The notes below the pieces were generated by a model. The model saw only the letters and a list, made by a program, of their open reading frames with translations, had not been told where the DNA came from and did no database searches. A stretch of 64,000 nt of DNA, from assembly GCA_028370155.1 (NCBI GenBank), contig CP116670.1, forward strand, positions 1,364,001-1,428,000, in the 5' to 3' direction. This document shows, one piece after another, positions 1 to 10,589 of this stretch; position 1 is the stretch's first letter, and each line of letters begins with the position of its first letter. This DNA comes from Arthrobacter sp. OVS8. Lineage in GTDB: Bacteria > Actinomycetota > Actinomycetes > Actinomycetales > Micrococcaceae. A program made the translations under genes and the position numbers.

Positions 1-1622
1 TCCAGCTGAATGGCCGTGACGAACTCGGAGGTACCGGCGACCTTGAAGTCCATGTCGCCGAAGGCATCTTCGGCGCCGAGGATATCGGTCAGGGCGGCGT
101 AGCGGGTCTGGCCGTCAACCTGGTCGGAGACCAGGCCCATGGCGATACCTGCAACAGCGGCCTTCAGCGGCACACCTGCGTTGAGCAGGGACAGCGTGGA
201 GGCGCAGACGGAACCCATCGACGTCGAACCGTTGGAGCTGAGAGCCTCAGACACCTGGCGGATGGCGTAGGGGAATTCCTCGCGGGACGGCAGCACCGGC
301 ATAATGGCGCGCTCTGCGAGGGCGCCGTGGCCGATTTCGCGGCGCTTCGGGGAACCGACGCGGCCGGTCTCGCCGGTGGAGTACGGCGGGAAGTTGTAGT
401 TGTGCATGTAGCGCTTGCGCGTCACGGGAGACAGCGAGTCGATCTGCTGTTCCATCTTGAGCATGTTCAGCGTGGTGACACCCATGATCTGGGTCTCGCC
501 GCGTTCGAAGATGGCCGAGCCGTGGACGCGGGGCAGAACCTCAACCTCGGCGGTGAGCTGGCGGATGTCCGTCAGGCCGCGGCCGTCGATGCGGATCTGG
601 TCCTTGAGGATGCGCTGGCGCACAACCTGCTTGGTGACGGAGCGGAAGGCTGCGGACAGCTCCTTCTCGCGGCCTTCGAACTGGCCGGCCAGGGAGGAGG
701 TGACCTCGTCCTTGAGTTCGTCGGACGCGGTGTCGCGCTCCTGCTTGTCGGCGATCTGGAAGACAGCGGCCAGCTTGTCGGCGGCAGCGGACTCAACAGC
801 GGCGTAGACGTCGTCCTGGTAGTCCAGGAAGACCGGGAACTCGACGGTCGGCTTGGCGGCGCGGGCTGCCAGGTCGGACTGTGCTTCGCAGAGGGCCTTG
901 ATGAACGGCTTGGCAGCCTCGAGGCCCTCGGAAACAACCTCTTCGGTCGGGGCGGTGGCGCCCTGTTCCTTGATGAGGTTCCAGGAGTTGTCGGTGGCTT
1001 CGGCCTCAACCATCATGATGGCGACGTCGTCACCTGCAACGCGGCCGGCGACGACCATGTTGAAGACGGCGTTCTCCAGCTGGGAGTGCTTCGGGAACGC
1101 AACCCACTGCGAGCCGTTCTCGTCGGCGATGAGGGCAACGCGGACGCCGCCGATCGGGCCGGAGAAGGGCAGGCCGGAGAGCTGGGTGGACATCGAGGAC
1201 GCGTTGATCGCGACGACGTCGTATAGCTCGTCCGGGTTGATGGACAGCACGGTGACGACGATCTGGACCTCGTTGCGCAGGCCCTTGACGAAGGCGGGGC
1301 GCAGCGGGCGGTCCATCAGGCGGCAGGCCAGGATGGCTTCCGTGGAGGGACGGCCTTCGCGGCGGAAGAACGAGCCCGGGATGCGGCCGGCGGCGTACAT
1401 ACGCTCTTCGACGTCGACGGTCAGCGGGAAGAAGTCGAAACCTTCACGCGGGTGCTTGCCGGCGGTGGTTGCGGACAGCAGGGCGGTCTCTTCGTCGATG
1501 TAGACCATCGCTGCGCCGGCTGCCTGCTTGGCAAGGCGGCCGGTTTCGAAGCGGATTACGCGCTTGCCGAAGCGGCCATTGTCAATGACTGCTTCCGAGA
1601 ACTGGATTTCGGGACCCTCCAT
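1..1622 (-). CDS. pnp: Polyribonucleotide nucleotidyltransferase (PNPase), 3' part outside window
   Basis: PNPase is a phosphorolytic 3'-5' exoribonuclease of the RNA degradation machinery. About 540 of roughly 740 residues are present; the C-terminal KH and S1 RNA-binding domains would lie beyond base 1. The reading frame is open to the window edge. The N-terminus ([19 protein letters not shown]) opens the first RNase PH domain, and the second RNase PH domain contains [15 protein letters not shown] and the phosphate-site run [11 protein letters not shown]. The start at 1622 is fixed by a strong ribosome site GGAGGTGA at 1629-1636, six bases before the ATG. It follows rpsO on the same strand, the usual rpsO-pnp order. 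No frame break is visible in this part. Confidence 0.97.
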   Translation of the reverse strand, partial: MEGPEIQFSEAVIDNGRFGKRVIRFETGRLAKQAAGAAMVYIDEETALLSATTAGKHPREGFDFFPLTVDVEERMYAAGRIPGSFFRREGRPSTEAILACRLMDRPLRPAFVKGLRNEVQIVVTVLSINPDELYDVVAINASSMSTQLSGLPFSGPIGGVRVALIADENGSQWVAFPKHSQLENAVFNMVVAGRVAGDDVAIMMVEAEATDNSWNLIKEQGATAPTEEVVSEGLEAAKPFIKALCEAQSDLAARAAKPTVEFPVFLDYQDDVYAAVESAAADKLAAVFQIADKQERDTASDELKDEVTSSLAGQFEGREKELSAAFRSVTKQVVRQRILKDQIRIDGRGLTDIRQLTAEVEVLPRVHGSAIFERGETQIMGVTTLNMLKMEQQIDSLSPVTRKRYMHNYNFPPYSTGETGRVGSPKRREIGHGALAERAIMPVLPSREEFPYAIRQVSEALSSNGSTSMGSVCASTLSLLNAGVPLKAAVAGIAMGLVSDQVDGQTRYAALTDILGAEDAFGDMDFKVAGTSEFVTAIQL

Positions 1623-1827
1623 AGAGAGTCACCTCCGTTTCATGGTTCACGGAGTCCAGCCGCATCAACCCAGCCCAGCATCTGTCTACTGGCCTGCACT
1701 GCACCCGGTCATCGATCGAGACCCACGGGCTAAGGCTTCGTTCCTTGAAGCCGTTCCCGGGGATCACTACCGAAGACCGCGAATGCGTGATGCGGTTGAT
1801 CCTCCTGTTGAGTTTTTGTTTGAAGAA

Positions 1828-1858
1828 GGCGGCCCTTTCCGTTCCGGAAGGGGCCGCC
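1828..1858 (-). terminator. Hairpin between rpsO and pnp
   Basis: A 13-bp stem with one mismatch (GGCGGCCC(C/T)TTCC type) and a five-base loop lies just after the rpsO stop on the minus strand, followed by a weak T-rich stretch TTCTTC. It is likely a terminator or attenuator between rpsO and pnp. In other bacteria this interval is also where the rpsO-pnp transcript is processed. Confidence 0.6.
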
Positions 1859-1865
1859 CCGCTGA

Positions 1866-2135
1866 CTAGCGGCGCAGGCCGAGGCGCTCGATGAGCTGAC
1901 GGTAGCGGGTGATGTCAGTGTTCTTGAGGTAGGACAGCATGCGCTTGCGACGACCAACCATGGCCAGCAGACCGCGCTGGGTGTGGTAATCGTGCTTGTG
2001 CACCTTCATGTGCTCAGTGAGATCCTTGATCCGCTGAGTCAGGACTGCAACCTGGACCTCCGGCGAACCGGTGTCGCCCTCGGACGTTGCGAAATCCTTG
2101 ATGATGGACTGCTTTACAGCGGCTTCAAGTGCCAC
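1866..2135 (-). CDS. rpsO: 30S ribosomal protein S15
   Basis: S15 is a primary 16S rRNA-binding protein of the small subunit platform. The 89-residue product has exactly the family length. It carries the conserved four-helix sequence with [15 protein letters not shown] near residue 22, the [12 protein letters not shown] segment in the middle and the [12 protein letters not shown] end. The ATG at 2135 is preceded by CTAGGAG. It lies upstream of pnp on the same strand. The frame is intact. Confidence 0.98.
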   Translation of the reverse strand: MALEAAVKQSIIKDFATSEGDTGSPEVQVAVLTQRIKDLTEHMKVHKHDYHTQRGLLAMVGRRKRMLSYLKNTDITRYRQLIERLGLRR

Positions 2136-2319
2136 GATAACTCCTAGAGATGTGCCGTGAGGCCCGAATCAGTAACTCACTGCCGGGGTGCCGCGCAGGA
2201 TCTGCTCTCCAAAGAAGAGCGTTCCCGTACACAACAAGAGCCAGCCGCCACGGACTGCAGCCGGATCCAACGTTTAGTTTACCGGCACGCCGCTAATCTT
2301 GTCGAAACGGCCGGTCCCG

Positions 2320-3610
2320 CTACTGCCCGGAAGGGACCTCTGCCAGCCGTTCCCGGACGGCCGCCATGCCGCGGTACAACTCGGCGAAGGACGTGCTAAG
2401 CGGGGACAGTCCGATCCGGATGCCCTGCGGCGCCCGGAAGTCGGGAATGACATCCTGTTCCCACAGCGCTGCGGTCATCTCCCGGAAAGCCGGGTGGTCC
2501 ACCGTGATGTGGCTGCCGCGCAGCTCCGGATCCCGCGGCGTCGACAGCTCGACGCCGGCCGGGGCGAGCCAGGCGTCGTGGAGTTCGACGGCGAACGCGG
2601 TCAGCAGGCGGGACTTCTCCCGGACCGCGGCCATCCCGACCTCCTCGAGCAGGTCCAGGGTGCCGCGCATGGCCAGCATCCCGAAGATCGCCGGGGTGCC
2701 GCTGAGGAACCCGCGGATTCCGGCGGCGGCCTCATAGCCGGGCCCCATTTCGAAGGCGTCCTTGCGACCCATCCAGCCCCAGATGGGCTGCTGCAGCCCC
2801 GGCAGGTGGCGGGCGTTGACGTAGGCGAAAGCGGGCGATCCCGGTCCCCGTTGAGGTACTTGTAGGTGCAGCCGGCGGCGAAGTCGACGTCGGCGGCGTC
2901 CAGGGCGATCTCCACCGAACCGGCGGAGTGGCACAGGTCCCACACCACCAGCGCGCCGGCGTCGTGCACCGCCGCGGTGATCCCCGGCAGGTCCGCGAGG
3001 AACCCGGAGCGGTAGGCGATCTGGCTCAGGACCACGACGGCGGTGGCCGGGCCGGTGGCGGCCCGCACCTGCTCGACGGTCACGCCGGAGGCGGGTCGGC
3101 GTCGATCCAGCGCAGTGTGAGGCCCTCTTCGCGGGCGATGCCCTCGACGAGGTAGCGGTCGGTGGGGAAATTGTCCGTGTCCAGCACGATTTCGGTGCGG
3201 GCCGGGTCCGTGACGGCGGCCAGCGCGGCCCGGATCAGCTTGTAGAGCACCACGGTGGTGGAGTCGGCGATGACGGTCTGCCCGGGCGCGGCGCCGAGGA
3301 CGGCCCGGCCGAGCTGGTCACCGATCGCTTGCGGGAGTTCCAGCCATTCCTCGTCCCAGCCGCGGATCAGCCGGCCGCCCCAGCTGTCCTCGATGAAGCT
3401 GCTGATGTCCGTGACGGTGCGCTTCAGCGGGCGGCCCAGGGAGTTGCCGTCCAGGTAGGACAGCTCCGTGTCTGTGCCGATGAAGTGCTCCCGGTAGGCG
3501 CCGAGCGGGTCGGCGGCGTCCAGGTCCCGGGCGCGCTGCAGGAGTGCTGTGCTGTTGCCGGCGGTGGCCTGCGCCTCGGTTCCCGCGGTTTCCGGCTGCA
3601 GGGCGCTCAC
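2320..3610 (-). CDS. kynU: Kynureninase (two apparent one-base deletions)
   Basis: Kynureninase is the PLP enzyme that cleaves kynurenine to anthranilate and alanine. Joined across two frame breaks the product is about 430 residues, normal for the family. Landmarks in order: ELSYLDGNSLGRPLK, the PLP region VVWDLCHSAG with the lysine motif CTYKYLNG, and the C-terminal IWGWMGRKDAFEMGPGY. The frame breaks sit near 3093-3095 and in the C-run 2846-2849; in both, one extra base restores the conserved protein (ADPASGVTVEQV and YLNGGPGSPAF). The GTG start at 3610 overlaps the kynA stop by four bases, so the two are probably translationally coupled. The gene is probably intact in the organism. Confidence 0.9.
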
Positions 3611-4461
3611 TGGCCGATCTCCGTCCGGACGGCGAAAAGCTCGGGGAAGAAGGTCAGTTCCAGGGCCTTTTGCAGGAACGCGGCGCCGCTGGAGCCACCG
3701 GTCCCGGACTTCATGCCGATGGTGCGCTGCACCGTGCGCAGGTGCCGGAACCGCCAGAGCTGGAAGTTGTCCTCGAGGTCCACGAGTTCCTCGCAGGCCT
3801 CGTAGGCGCCCCAGTTGTCCGCCGCGTTTTCGTAGATGTACTTGAACACCGGGACCAGCTCCGCGCAGAATTCGTGGGCCTGGGTGACGTCCCGTTCCAG
3901 CAGGGACGCGGGAACGTCGAAGCCCTGGCGCTTGAGGTAGGCGAGGAAGTCGTCGTAGATGCTCGGGGATTCGAGGAGTTCCAGCAGCATCGCGTGGGCC
4001 TCGGGGTCGGATTCGAAGACCGGCAGCATTTTGCGGTTCTTGTTGCCGAGCAGGAATTCGACCGCGCGGTACTGGCTGGACTGGAACCCGGAGGAGTTGC
4101 CCAGGAAGCCGCGGAACTGCGAGTACTCAGTGGGGGTCAGGGTGGCCAGCACGGACCACTGCTCGGTCAGGGTCTTCTGGATGTGCTTGACCCGGGCGAT
4201 CGCCTTCAGCGCCGAGCCGAGATCGTCGGAGCGGAGCCAGGCGGCGGCGCTGCGGAGCTCGTGCAGGACCAGCTTGAGCCACAGCTCCGTGGTCTGGTGT
4301 TGGATGATGAACAGCATCTCGTCGTGGTGCTCCGGAGTGCTGACCGGCTGCTGGGCGCTCAGGAGCGTCGGCAGCTGCAGGTAGGACGCGTAGCTCATCC
4401 GGGAACTGAAGTCCCGGACGATTTCCTTGTCCAGTTCCCGCGTATTCTTCTCAATTGTCAC
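3607..4461 (-). CDS. kynA: Tryptophan 2,3-dioxygenase
   Basis: A heme enzyme that opens the tryptophan indole ring to N-formylkynurenine, the first step of the kynurenine route. The 284-residue product is uninterrupted. The family segment HDEMLFIIQHQTTELWLK carries the heme-pocket histidine and substrate residues, and RFRHLRTVQRTIGMKSGTGG near the C-terminus is also typical. The GTG at 4461 follows GGAAGG. It forms an operon with kynU. No kynurenine formamidase is visible in the window, so the middle step must be encoded elsewhere or done by another hydrolase. Confidence 0.95.
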   Translation of the reverse strand: MTIEKNTRELDKEIVRDFSSRMSYASYLQLPTLLSAQQPVSTPEHHDEMLFIIQHQTTELWLKLVLHELRSAAAWLRSDDLGSALKAIARVKHIQKTLTEQWSVLATLTPTEYSQFRGFLGNSSGFQSSQYRAVEFLLGNKNRKMLPVFESDPEAHAMLLELLESPSIYDDFLAYLKRQGFDVPASLLERDVTQAHEFCAELVPVFKYIYENAADNWGAYEACEELVDLEDNFQLWRFRHLRTVQRTIGMKSGTGGSSGAAFLQKALELTFFPELFAVRTEIGQ

Positions 4462-4610
4462 AGTCTTGCCTTCCTTGCCAAATGGCTGTGAGTCTCAGTG
4501 CCGACCGGCCGGCGAACCGCCGGAACCGCTCCGAATCATCTCGGCGGTCCTGCCCGGCGGTTGCACAGCTGTCCAGCCCAGTATTTTGCGCGGTTCTTTA
4601 GCGCAGTTTC

Positions 4611-5605
4611 TTAGCGGGCGAACAGGATGTTGTGGGCCTGGACCACGTCCAGGCGCATCTGGTCCACCAAGGCCTCAGGGCCACGGTACGCCACCATCCC
4701 CGCAGCCGGGCGACGAATTCCACCACAACTGTCTGGCCGTACAGATCGAAGTCCTCGACAGCCTCTTCCGGGCGGTCGATGACATGGGCTTCGACCTGCC
4801 TGCTGACGCCATAGAACGTGGGGTTGGAACCGACGGAGATTGCGGCGGGCCAGCGCGTTCCGGCCTGGTCCACTAGCCAGCCGGCGTAGATGCCGTCCGC
4901 CGGGATGTAGCCGCTGGCGTCGGCGGCGAGGTTGGCGGTCGGGAAGCCGAGGTCGCGGCCGCGCGCGGCGCCGTGGACCACCTCGCCGCGCATCCGGTGC
5001 GCCCTGCCCAGGACGGCGGCGGCCGTGGCGACGTCGCCCTCGCTCAGAGCCTCGCGCACCCAGGTGGAGGAGCATCGGCGGTCCGTGCCGCCGTCGTCGT
5101 GCACGTCGCCGTGCAGCGGGAAGCCTTCCGAGCCGAACTCGCTGATGACCAGCACCTCGAAGCCGAGCTTCCTGCTGAGCTCCTGCATGGTGTCCAGGTC
5201 CCCGGAGTTGCCCCGGCCGAACCGGGCGTCGTGGCCGATCACCACGTGGCTTGCCTTGAGGCTGCCGACCAGGACGTCGGCGACGAATTCTTCGGGAGTG
5301 AGGCTGGCCAGTTCGAGGGAGTACTTCATCACGAGCACGGCGTCGAGGCCCAGCTCGCCGAGCGCCACCAGCTTGTCCTCCAGGCCCATGATCAGTTCGG
5401 GGGCGGATTCGGGGCGGTGGACCTGCGCCGGATGCGGGTCGAAGGTGATGGCGACGGCCTTGGCGTGGTTCAGGCGGGCGACGCGGATGAGCTGCGAAAG
5501 CACCTGCTGGTGGCCGCGGTGGACGCCGTCGAAGTTGCCGAAGGTAACGACGGAAGGACCAAAGTCCGCCGGGACTTCGGACGGATCGTTCCAGATGTGG
5601 ACCAT
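4611..5605 (-). CDS. ribF: Bifunctional riboflavin kinase / FAD synthetase
   Basis: RibF phosphorylates riboflavin to FMN and adenylates FMN to FAD. The N-terminal adenylyltransferase half shows VVTFGNFDGVHRGHQ, ITFDPHPAQV and HDARFGRGNSGD; the kinase half shows GFPTANL and SVGSNPTFYG. A single missing base in the C-run 4698-4701 shifts the last 30 residues; correcting it gives the expected end LRGMVAYRGPEALVDQM and a stop at 4611. The ATG at 5605 follows GCGAGG; a TTG three bases upstream is less likely. The reconstructed length is about 332 residues. truB-ribF-rpsO is a common actinobacterial order, here spread out by accessory genes. Confidence 0.94.
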
Positions 5606-5840
5606 CAACCTCGCCTTTTGCTTCCTGCCATGTGCTTCTCCGGAGAAACCTGCCGGCTCCGGAACTCTCCTAGATTACCCGCAAACGTGGCAGGCCTCCG
5701 ACGGCGTTCCCGGCCCCCGGGCGGCGTCCTTTCGCGTTCAGGATGCCCGGACTACGATGCAAGGGCAACAGTCCGGCGCCGCCTGCGCCGGCGCCGGTTC
5801 CAGCGAGGCCCGCACTGACATGCGGCTGAAGGAGTACCCC

Positions 5841-6655
5841 ATGACCGAGCTCCACGACATCCTGCGGCAGATTCCGGTGGACCAGATTGCCGGCCTGCTC
5901 GGCACCGACCAGCAGACCGCTCAGGCAGCGGTGGAGGCCGCCGTGCCCACGCTGCTGGCCGGAATGCAGGTCAACGCGCAGGCCTCCGACGGCGCCGCCT
6001 CGCTGGAGTCCGCGCTCGGCCAGCACCAGGACGGCTTGTTGGAGGGCGGGGTCGATGTCGCGCAGGTGGACACCGCCGACGGTGAAAAGATCGTGAGCCA
6101 CGTCTTCGGCGGGCAGCAGGACCAGGTGGCCAGCCAGCTGGCCGGAACGTCCCAGCTCGGCGGCGTCGGCGGCGACCTGATGAAGAAGCTGCTGCCGATC
6201 CTGGCCCCGATCGTGATGTCCTACCTTGCGAACAAGGTCCTCGGCGGCCGCGGGCAGTCGGCTGAAGCGGGCGGATCAGGCGGCGCGACTGGGTCGGGTG
6301 CGCCGGGCGCACCGGGCGGCATTGATCTTGGCGGAATTCTGGGCGGGATACTGGGCGGTGCCGGCGCTGCCGGGGCGCCGGCGGGCTGAGCGATCTGCTG
6401 GGCGGGATCCTCGGCGGCGGCCAGCCGTCGTCTCAGGCAGCTGTGCAGGAAGCCGGACAGGACTCTCCGCTGGAACCGCAGGCCTTCCCGCAGGGCCAGC
6501 CCGCCGGCGATGCGCCGCGCCCCGGTGAGCTGATCGACGTCGACTTCCCCGGGAGCCAGCCGGTCGAGCGCAAAAACGAGGACGACGGGCGCGACGAATC
6601 TGGCGGACGCGGCGGGCTCGGCGGGATCCTGGGCGGCCTGTTCGGAAAGAAGTAG
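5841..6655 (+). CDS. DUF937 domain protein with glycine-rich tail
   Basis: Function unknown. Residues 1-130 match my memory of DUF937 proteins (MTELHDILRQIPVDQIAGLL, then alternating helices with a SHVFGG segment). The second half is low-complexity and glycine-rich with repeated GGILGG blocks, ending GGILGGLFGKK. The frame breaks near 6370-6385; one added base joins both parts into about 272 residues. The ATG at 5841 follows GAAGGAG. It is divergent from ribF. The family resembles YidB-type proteins, but no activity can be assigned. Confidence 0.7.
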
Positions 6656-6842
6656 GCCGCGCAGATCGGCGCGCGGGACGCAGGCCTGCGCGCCGGCGCT
6701 AGCTGATCCCTGGCGCTGGCCGCGGCCGGCGTGGCCCTGTCCCCCGGTCCCCAGTTCACCCGCTGACCGGGCTGGTAGGGTCATCCCAACCGGGCCCGAG
6801 ACCGCCGGCCGGGTCTTGGGGACAATGTTGGGGGACATCATC

Positions 6843-7263
6843 ATGGGCTACAAAACTGGCGAACCGCGCCACGCCGCTGTCTGTTTGATTCTGGCTGCGG
6901 GGGTGTCGTTGAGCGCGTGCGGCGGCGCGGCGAATGCAGCAGGGACACCGACGGGGTCCGCGCAGGCATCGTCGGAATCGCCGGTGGGCGGCTACGAAGG
7001 TTGGTGGAACGCCACACCCGCGAACGGCGACACCGCGGGCCTCCCCAGGAAACCGTGGCCGTCAGCACCCGGACACACACTGTGGTGGACGCCTTCAGCC
7101 GCAGGATCAACGACGCCGGGCGGCCCACCCAGATCACGGATGTTCCCTACACCGTTGTGCCGGACCCGGCCTGGCGGCTGACTCCGTGGTCATCATCGAC
7201 ACGGCGACAAATAAGGTGATCGAGCACTTCCGCGTCGACATCAACGGGAGCCCGATCCGCTAG
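6843..7263 (+). CDS. Small putative lipoprotein, frame-broken
   Basis: The start MGYKTGEPRHAA is followed by a hydrophobic stretch and the lipobox LSAC, so it should be exported and lipid-anchored. The rest must be read through two frame breaks (one about 6990-7010, another about 7165-7180): a middle piece ETVAVSTRTHTVVDAF and an end piece SVVIIDTATNKVIEHF, together about 140 residues. Both breaks fit a missing base. The ATG at 6843 has GGGGGAC six bases upstream; an earlier ATG at 6825 is possible. No family recognised. It is convergent with the next gene, overlapping its end by a few bases. Confidence 0.55.
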
Positions 7264-7646
7264 CGTCTGCTGGCGGCCCGATGGTTGCGCCAGTGCAGCA
7301 GCACGGCGGCCAGTATCAATGGAACGTGGATGCCAGGGAGGTTCCTCGCGAACCACTGCGGCAGATAAATGTCGGTGACAGAGCCCGTCTCGTCGCCCAG
7401 GTCCTTGGCCACGGCGGTCAGCGGGCAATGAAATCCGTTGGCGGCAAAGACCAAGGTCTCCGTCGCCACGATGCCGGCGGCCAGGCCCACTTTCCTGTCG
7501 GTGCGGCCGCGGGCACCGGCATAAAGGACGTAGACCATGCAGGCCTCGATGGTGAACCACGCAAAGGTGTGGATTGTTTTCACGATCCTGAGCAGGGCCG
7601 CACGATCAACCTCCCGCAGCCCGCGCGGAACCTTGAGTTCTGCCAT
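7260..7646 (-). CDS. Four-helix integral membrane protein of unknown function
   Basis: The 128-residue product begins MAELKVPRGLREVDR and has about four hydrophobic segments. A conserved-looking stretch NGFHCPLTAVAKDLGDETGS recalls the CPLT motif of DUF2784-type membrane proteins, but I cannot confirm that family. The ATG at 7646 was chosen over a longer in-frame extension because a TACGCT hexamer lies six bases upstream, predicting a leaderless transcript. Confidence 0.6.
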   Translation of the reverse strand: MAELKVPRGLREVDRAALLRIVKTIHTFAWFTIEACMVYVLYAGARGRTDRKVGLAAGIVATETLVFAANGFHCPLTAVAKDLGDETGSVTDIYLPQWFARNLPGIHVPLILAAVLLHWRNHRAASRR

Positions 7647-7652
7647 GCGTCC

Positions 7653-7658
7653 AGCGTA
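7653..7658 (-). promoter_or_regulatory. Predicted -10 hexamer TACGCT, leaderless start
   Basis: TACGCT reads toward the 7646 ATG with six bases between hexamer and start codon, so transcription would begin at or next to the A of the ATG. Confidence 0.5.
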
Positions 7659-7680
7659 AGCACGTTCCGCCGTCGTTCGG

Positions 7681-8337
7681 TCAGAGGCCTTCGGCCCGCC
7701 CGGACCGCTCGGCCTTGGCGGTCTGCTGCGCGAGCCAGGCGTCAAGCTGCCGGGGATGACGGAAGAGGATCGCCGGCGGCATGCCGGGGTCGGCCTGGAG
7801 TCCCCGCATCACCTGCCGTTTCCTGGTGAACGACCGGAAATGCCAGCGGATAATCGAGTCTTCGACGAAGAGCCGGGTCAGGGTTTCCTGATTGCCGTTG
7901 CAGACGGGTTCGCGGGTCAAGGCCCGCCGCAGCGATCGGCGTATCAGCCTGGCCAGCGAGAGCCAGCGCGGATAATCCAGGCCGACGACGAGCTCCGCCC
8001 GCAGCACTACAACGTCGCGCCAGACACCGTAGGCGCTGTCCAGCACCCAGCGATCCTGGGCCGCAATCCCGGCGGCGATGTCCCGCTGCTCCTCCACGGT
8101 GCGCTGCTGCCACCCGGGCAGCCAGCCAATATCATCGTCCGCCGAGAATTCAGGCAGCCCCGTGGCCTTGGCGTAGGCGCGGGCGGCGGACGACTTGCCG
8201 CTGCCGGTCACCCCGTAGAAGAGGACCCGGGAGGGTGAAACCGGGGGTATGTCCGGGGGTGAAGCCTGGGGTGTATGCGGCGGTGAAGCCCGGCGCGCGG
8301 GGGCCTTTGCACTTCTGTCACCCGCGGATGAGTTCAT
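7681..8337 (-). CDS. P-loop kinase of the FlaR / adenylate-kinase-like group
   Basis: A 218-residue protein. After a proline-rich N-terminal 35 residues comes the Walker A loop FYGVTGSGKSSAARAYA. It then follows the FlaR-type pattern: DDDIGWLPGWQQR, a WVLDSAYG segment, the hydrophobic strand ELVVGLDYPRW with the catalytic-like Asp, and an arginine-rich lid (RLIRRSLRRAL). This suggests phosphorylation of a small molecule or nucleotide; the substrate is unknown. The ATG at 8337 follows AGAGGGG. The frame is intact. Confidence 0.7.
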   Translation of the reverse strand: MNSSAGDRSAKAPARRASPPHTPQASPPDIPPVSPSRVLFYGVTGSGKSSAARAYAKATGLPEFSADDDIGWLPGWQQRTVEEQRDIAAGIAAQDRWVLDSAYGVWRDVVVLRAELVVGLDYPRWLSLARLIRRSLRRALTREPVCNGNQETLTRLFVEDSIIRWHFRSFTRKRQVMRGLQADPGMPPAILFRHPRQLDAWLAQQTAKAERSGRAEGL

Positions 8338-8451
8338 AGGTCGTCCCCTCTGGATTGGCGCCGTTGCAGCCCGGACCGCAGCGCACGTTCGGCGATACGC
8401 TAACACCTTCCGCCCGGGCCGCGGGGTGCGCCGGTGTGCGACACTGTTCCG

Positions 8452-8649
8452 ATGCCAGAGTTCACGGTCCTTGCTGGTGCCGGCCGCGCGCTGCTCGAGG
8501 CCGTACAAAAACGCTATGAGCACGTCCGGCAGCTGGTGCTGATCACCGACAACGAACCCGGACAGCGCGCCTTTTACGAGGCACTCGGCTTCACGGAAGG
8601 ATCGGATTTTCGTCCCGAACCGGTGAGGGTCTTTGCGCAGTTCCGCTAA
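8452..8649 (+). pseudogene. C-terminal remnant of a GNAT acetyltransferase
   Basis: The 65-residue frame holds only the last part of a GNAT fold: RQLVLITDNEPGQRAFYEALGF is the acetyl-CoA-side helix and final strands. The N-terminal substrate and CoA-loop part is missing, and the sequence upstream belongs to the divergent kinase gene. This is probably a decayed gene rather than a sequencing effect, because no N-terminal half is visible in any frame nearby. Confidence 0.6.
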
Positions 8650-8662
8650 TTGCGCAGTTGCC

Positions 8663-10444
8663 TTACTTGCTCAACTCCCTCAAATGCGCGCTGGCGTCAG
8701 ACTTCAGCCCCACCCGTGCAGACAAGTTGCCACGGGAGGTCTTCCGGAAATGACTGGTCGAGGGGCACCAGCCAGCCTGATCGTCCATTTCCGCCACAGG
8801 CCATTCGTGCCGGGCAATGAATTCGTGCCAGTCCGGGAACGGGTCAGGAGGCAGGTCCGGCTCGGGGCCTTCGTCTTTGAGCGGGCCGGGGTCCTGGGGA
8901 ATGCTTCGGTTCGGTCCGTCATCTATGCGGAGAATGTGGCCCGGCCAGAGGGGTGGTTCCCAGTCCTGGTGTTCGCTGGGATAGTGCCGTCCTGACGGTG
9001 AAATCCACCCCGGCGGATGGTCCTTGCTGGCGCCGGTGGGTGTCCAGGCGGAGGTGTGTTTGAGGCGGTGGTGTTTGCGGCAGGGCTGGCCGAGATTGGA
9101 GATCCCGGTGGTGCCTCCGTCGGCCCAGGCCAGCAGGTGGTCTGCCTCGTTGTCGAGGGAGGGGTTGTTGCAGCCCGGGAAGGGACATTTTCCGTCCCGG
9201 AGCCGGAGCCATTGCCGCAGGGGCCTCGGGATGCGGTAGCTGGTCCGGCCGATTTCCAGCGGCGCCCCGTCCTGCGGGTCTATCAGAACCCGGTGGAACG
9301 AGTCGGCGCCGTCGGCGATCAGGCGTCTGGCCATGGACGGCGGGATCGGCCCGTACCCGTCTAGCATCGCCGGTTCATCCGTGAGGCCCAGGAGGGACAT
9401 CACCGGGACGGTGACCAGGACCTGCGCCCTCGGCGACGGCACACCCCGCCCAGGCACCCGCCCGCTCCGGCGTCGCCGCCGCCGGGCAGTCCGCCCGCGA
9501 ACCCGCCCGCTCCGCTGCCGCCGTCGCTGGCCGCCGCTGGGCCTGCGATTCCGTCGGAAGTCCCGGCCTCGGCCCTCCCGCCAGCGGTGCCGCCGTCGTC
9601 GAGTCCGCCGGTGAGCAGCCAGGTCGTGGCGATGTCGGCGCGGAGCTGGGTCAGGGTCCGGGCTCGGCCGGACCCTGCAGGGCCCGGGCGGACGCGGTGG
9701 TCCGTTCCCAGATCCCGGCTGCCGTGTCGGCCGGGAGGTAGGCGTTGAGCCAGGCCATGCCGTCCCGGTCCGGGACGAACTCGACTCTCCGGTCCGCGGC
9801 ACACTTCGTATGGCGTTTCTCGATGCTTACCGGGTGGTGGCGTTCCCGCCACACCCGTGCCTTGGCCCGGAACCGGCCCGGCACCAGGTCCCCGGCCGGA
9901 CACCCCGGGCCGGATCCGGGGCATCGGGGTCCAGGAAATGCGCCTCCAGCCCGGCCGCCCCGGCCGGATCAAGACTCGAGGTTTCATCCACGACGATCCG
10001 GGCGTGCTGCCACGAAATCGCCCCGGCCTGCAAGGCCCCCAGGGTCAGCGGCAGCGCCGTCGTCAATACGTGAGCGTCGGACAGGAGGGCGGAGGCAGAA
10101 CGTTCGCTGACCGTGAGTACACACGCGACCTCGGCCACCACCGCCATCTCCCGGGCAGTACATTCCTGTGGCGACGCCACCGGCGGAGCCAACGCCCGGG
10201 ATGCCTTCGCGTACTCCGCGGCCAGCCGCACCTTCAACGCCGCAGCCCGGGCCTCCAGCCGCCCGACCTCCGCGAACCCGTCCAGACAGGCATCCGCCAC
10301 ATCCCGCAACCGATCAGCCCCCGGCTGATCCTCGACATCCACACCCACGCCAGCAAGAGCAGCCAACGCAGCAGCAGACGTGGCAACGGCCTCCGCTGCC
10401 TCCCTGAGTTCAACACTCAACGCCGTCCTGTTGTCCACACTCAA
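8663..10444 (-). CDS. DUF222 / HNH endonuclease domain protein (three frame breaks)
   Basis: This belongs to the actinobacterial DUF222-HNH family (13E12-repeat type), often present in many copies per genome. The N-terminal helical DUF222 region runs from VDNRTALSVELREAAEAV; the C-terminal HNH nuclease motif is CPFPGCNNPSLDNEADHL followed by a downstream CRKHHRLKH. Frame breaks near 9900-9930, 9650-9665 and 9440-9470 split the middle; the pieces join in order, giving roughly 595 residues. The start is uncertain: TTG at 10444 or GTG at 10438, after GGGATG. The role is unknown; members are often called putative nucleases of mobile or selfish character. Confidence 0.75.
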
Positions 10445-10589
10445 ATCATCCCGCGAGGCTACGACAATTTTCACCGATCGGGCCGTCACTCGATCTCAGG
10501 CAGGCAGCATCCCGCGAAGACAGGCGCCGCGCCCGGCCCGCGGGGACACACTTCGGCCGGCCCGCGCAGTGCCGTGGGAAACTGAGGGG

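Noticed and set aside
2320-3610. kynU as a pseudogene
   Set aside because: Both breaks are repaired by one base each, and the same pattern occurs in essential genes, so artefact is more likely than decay.
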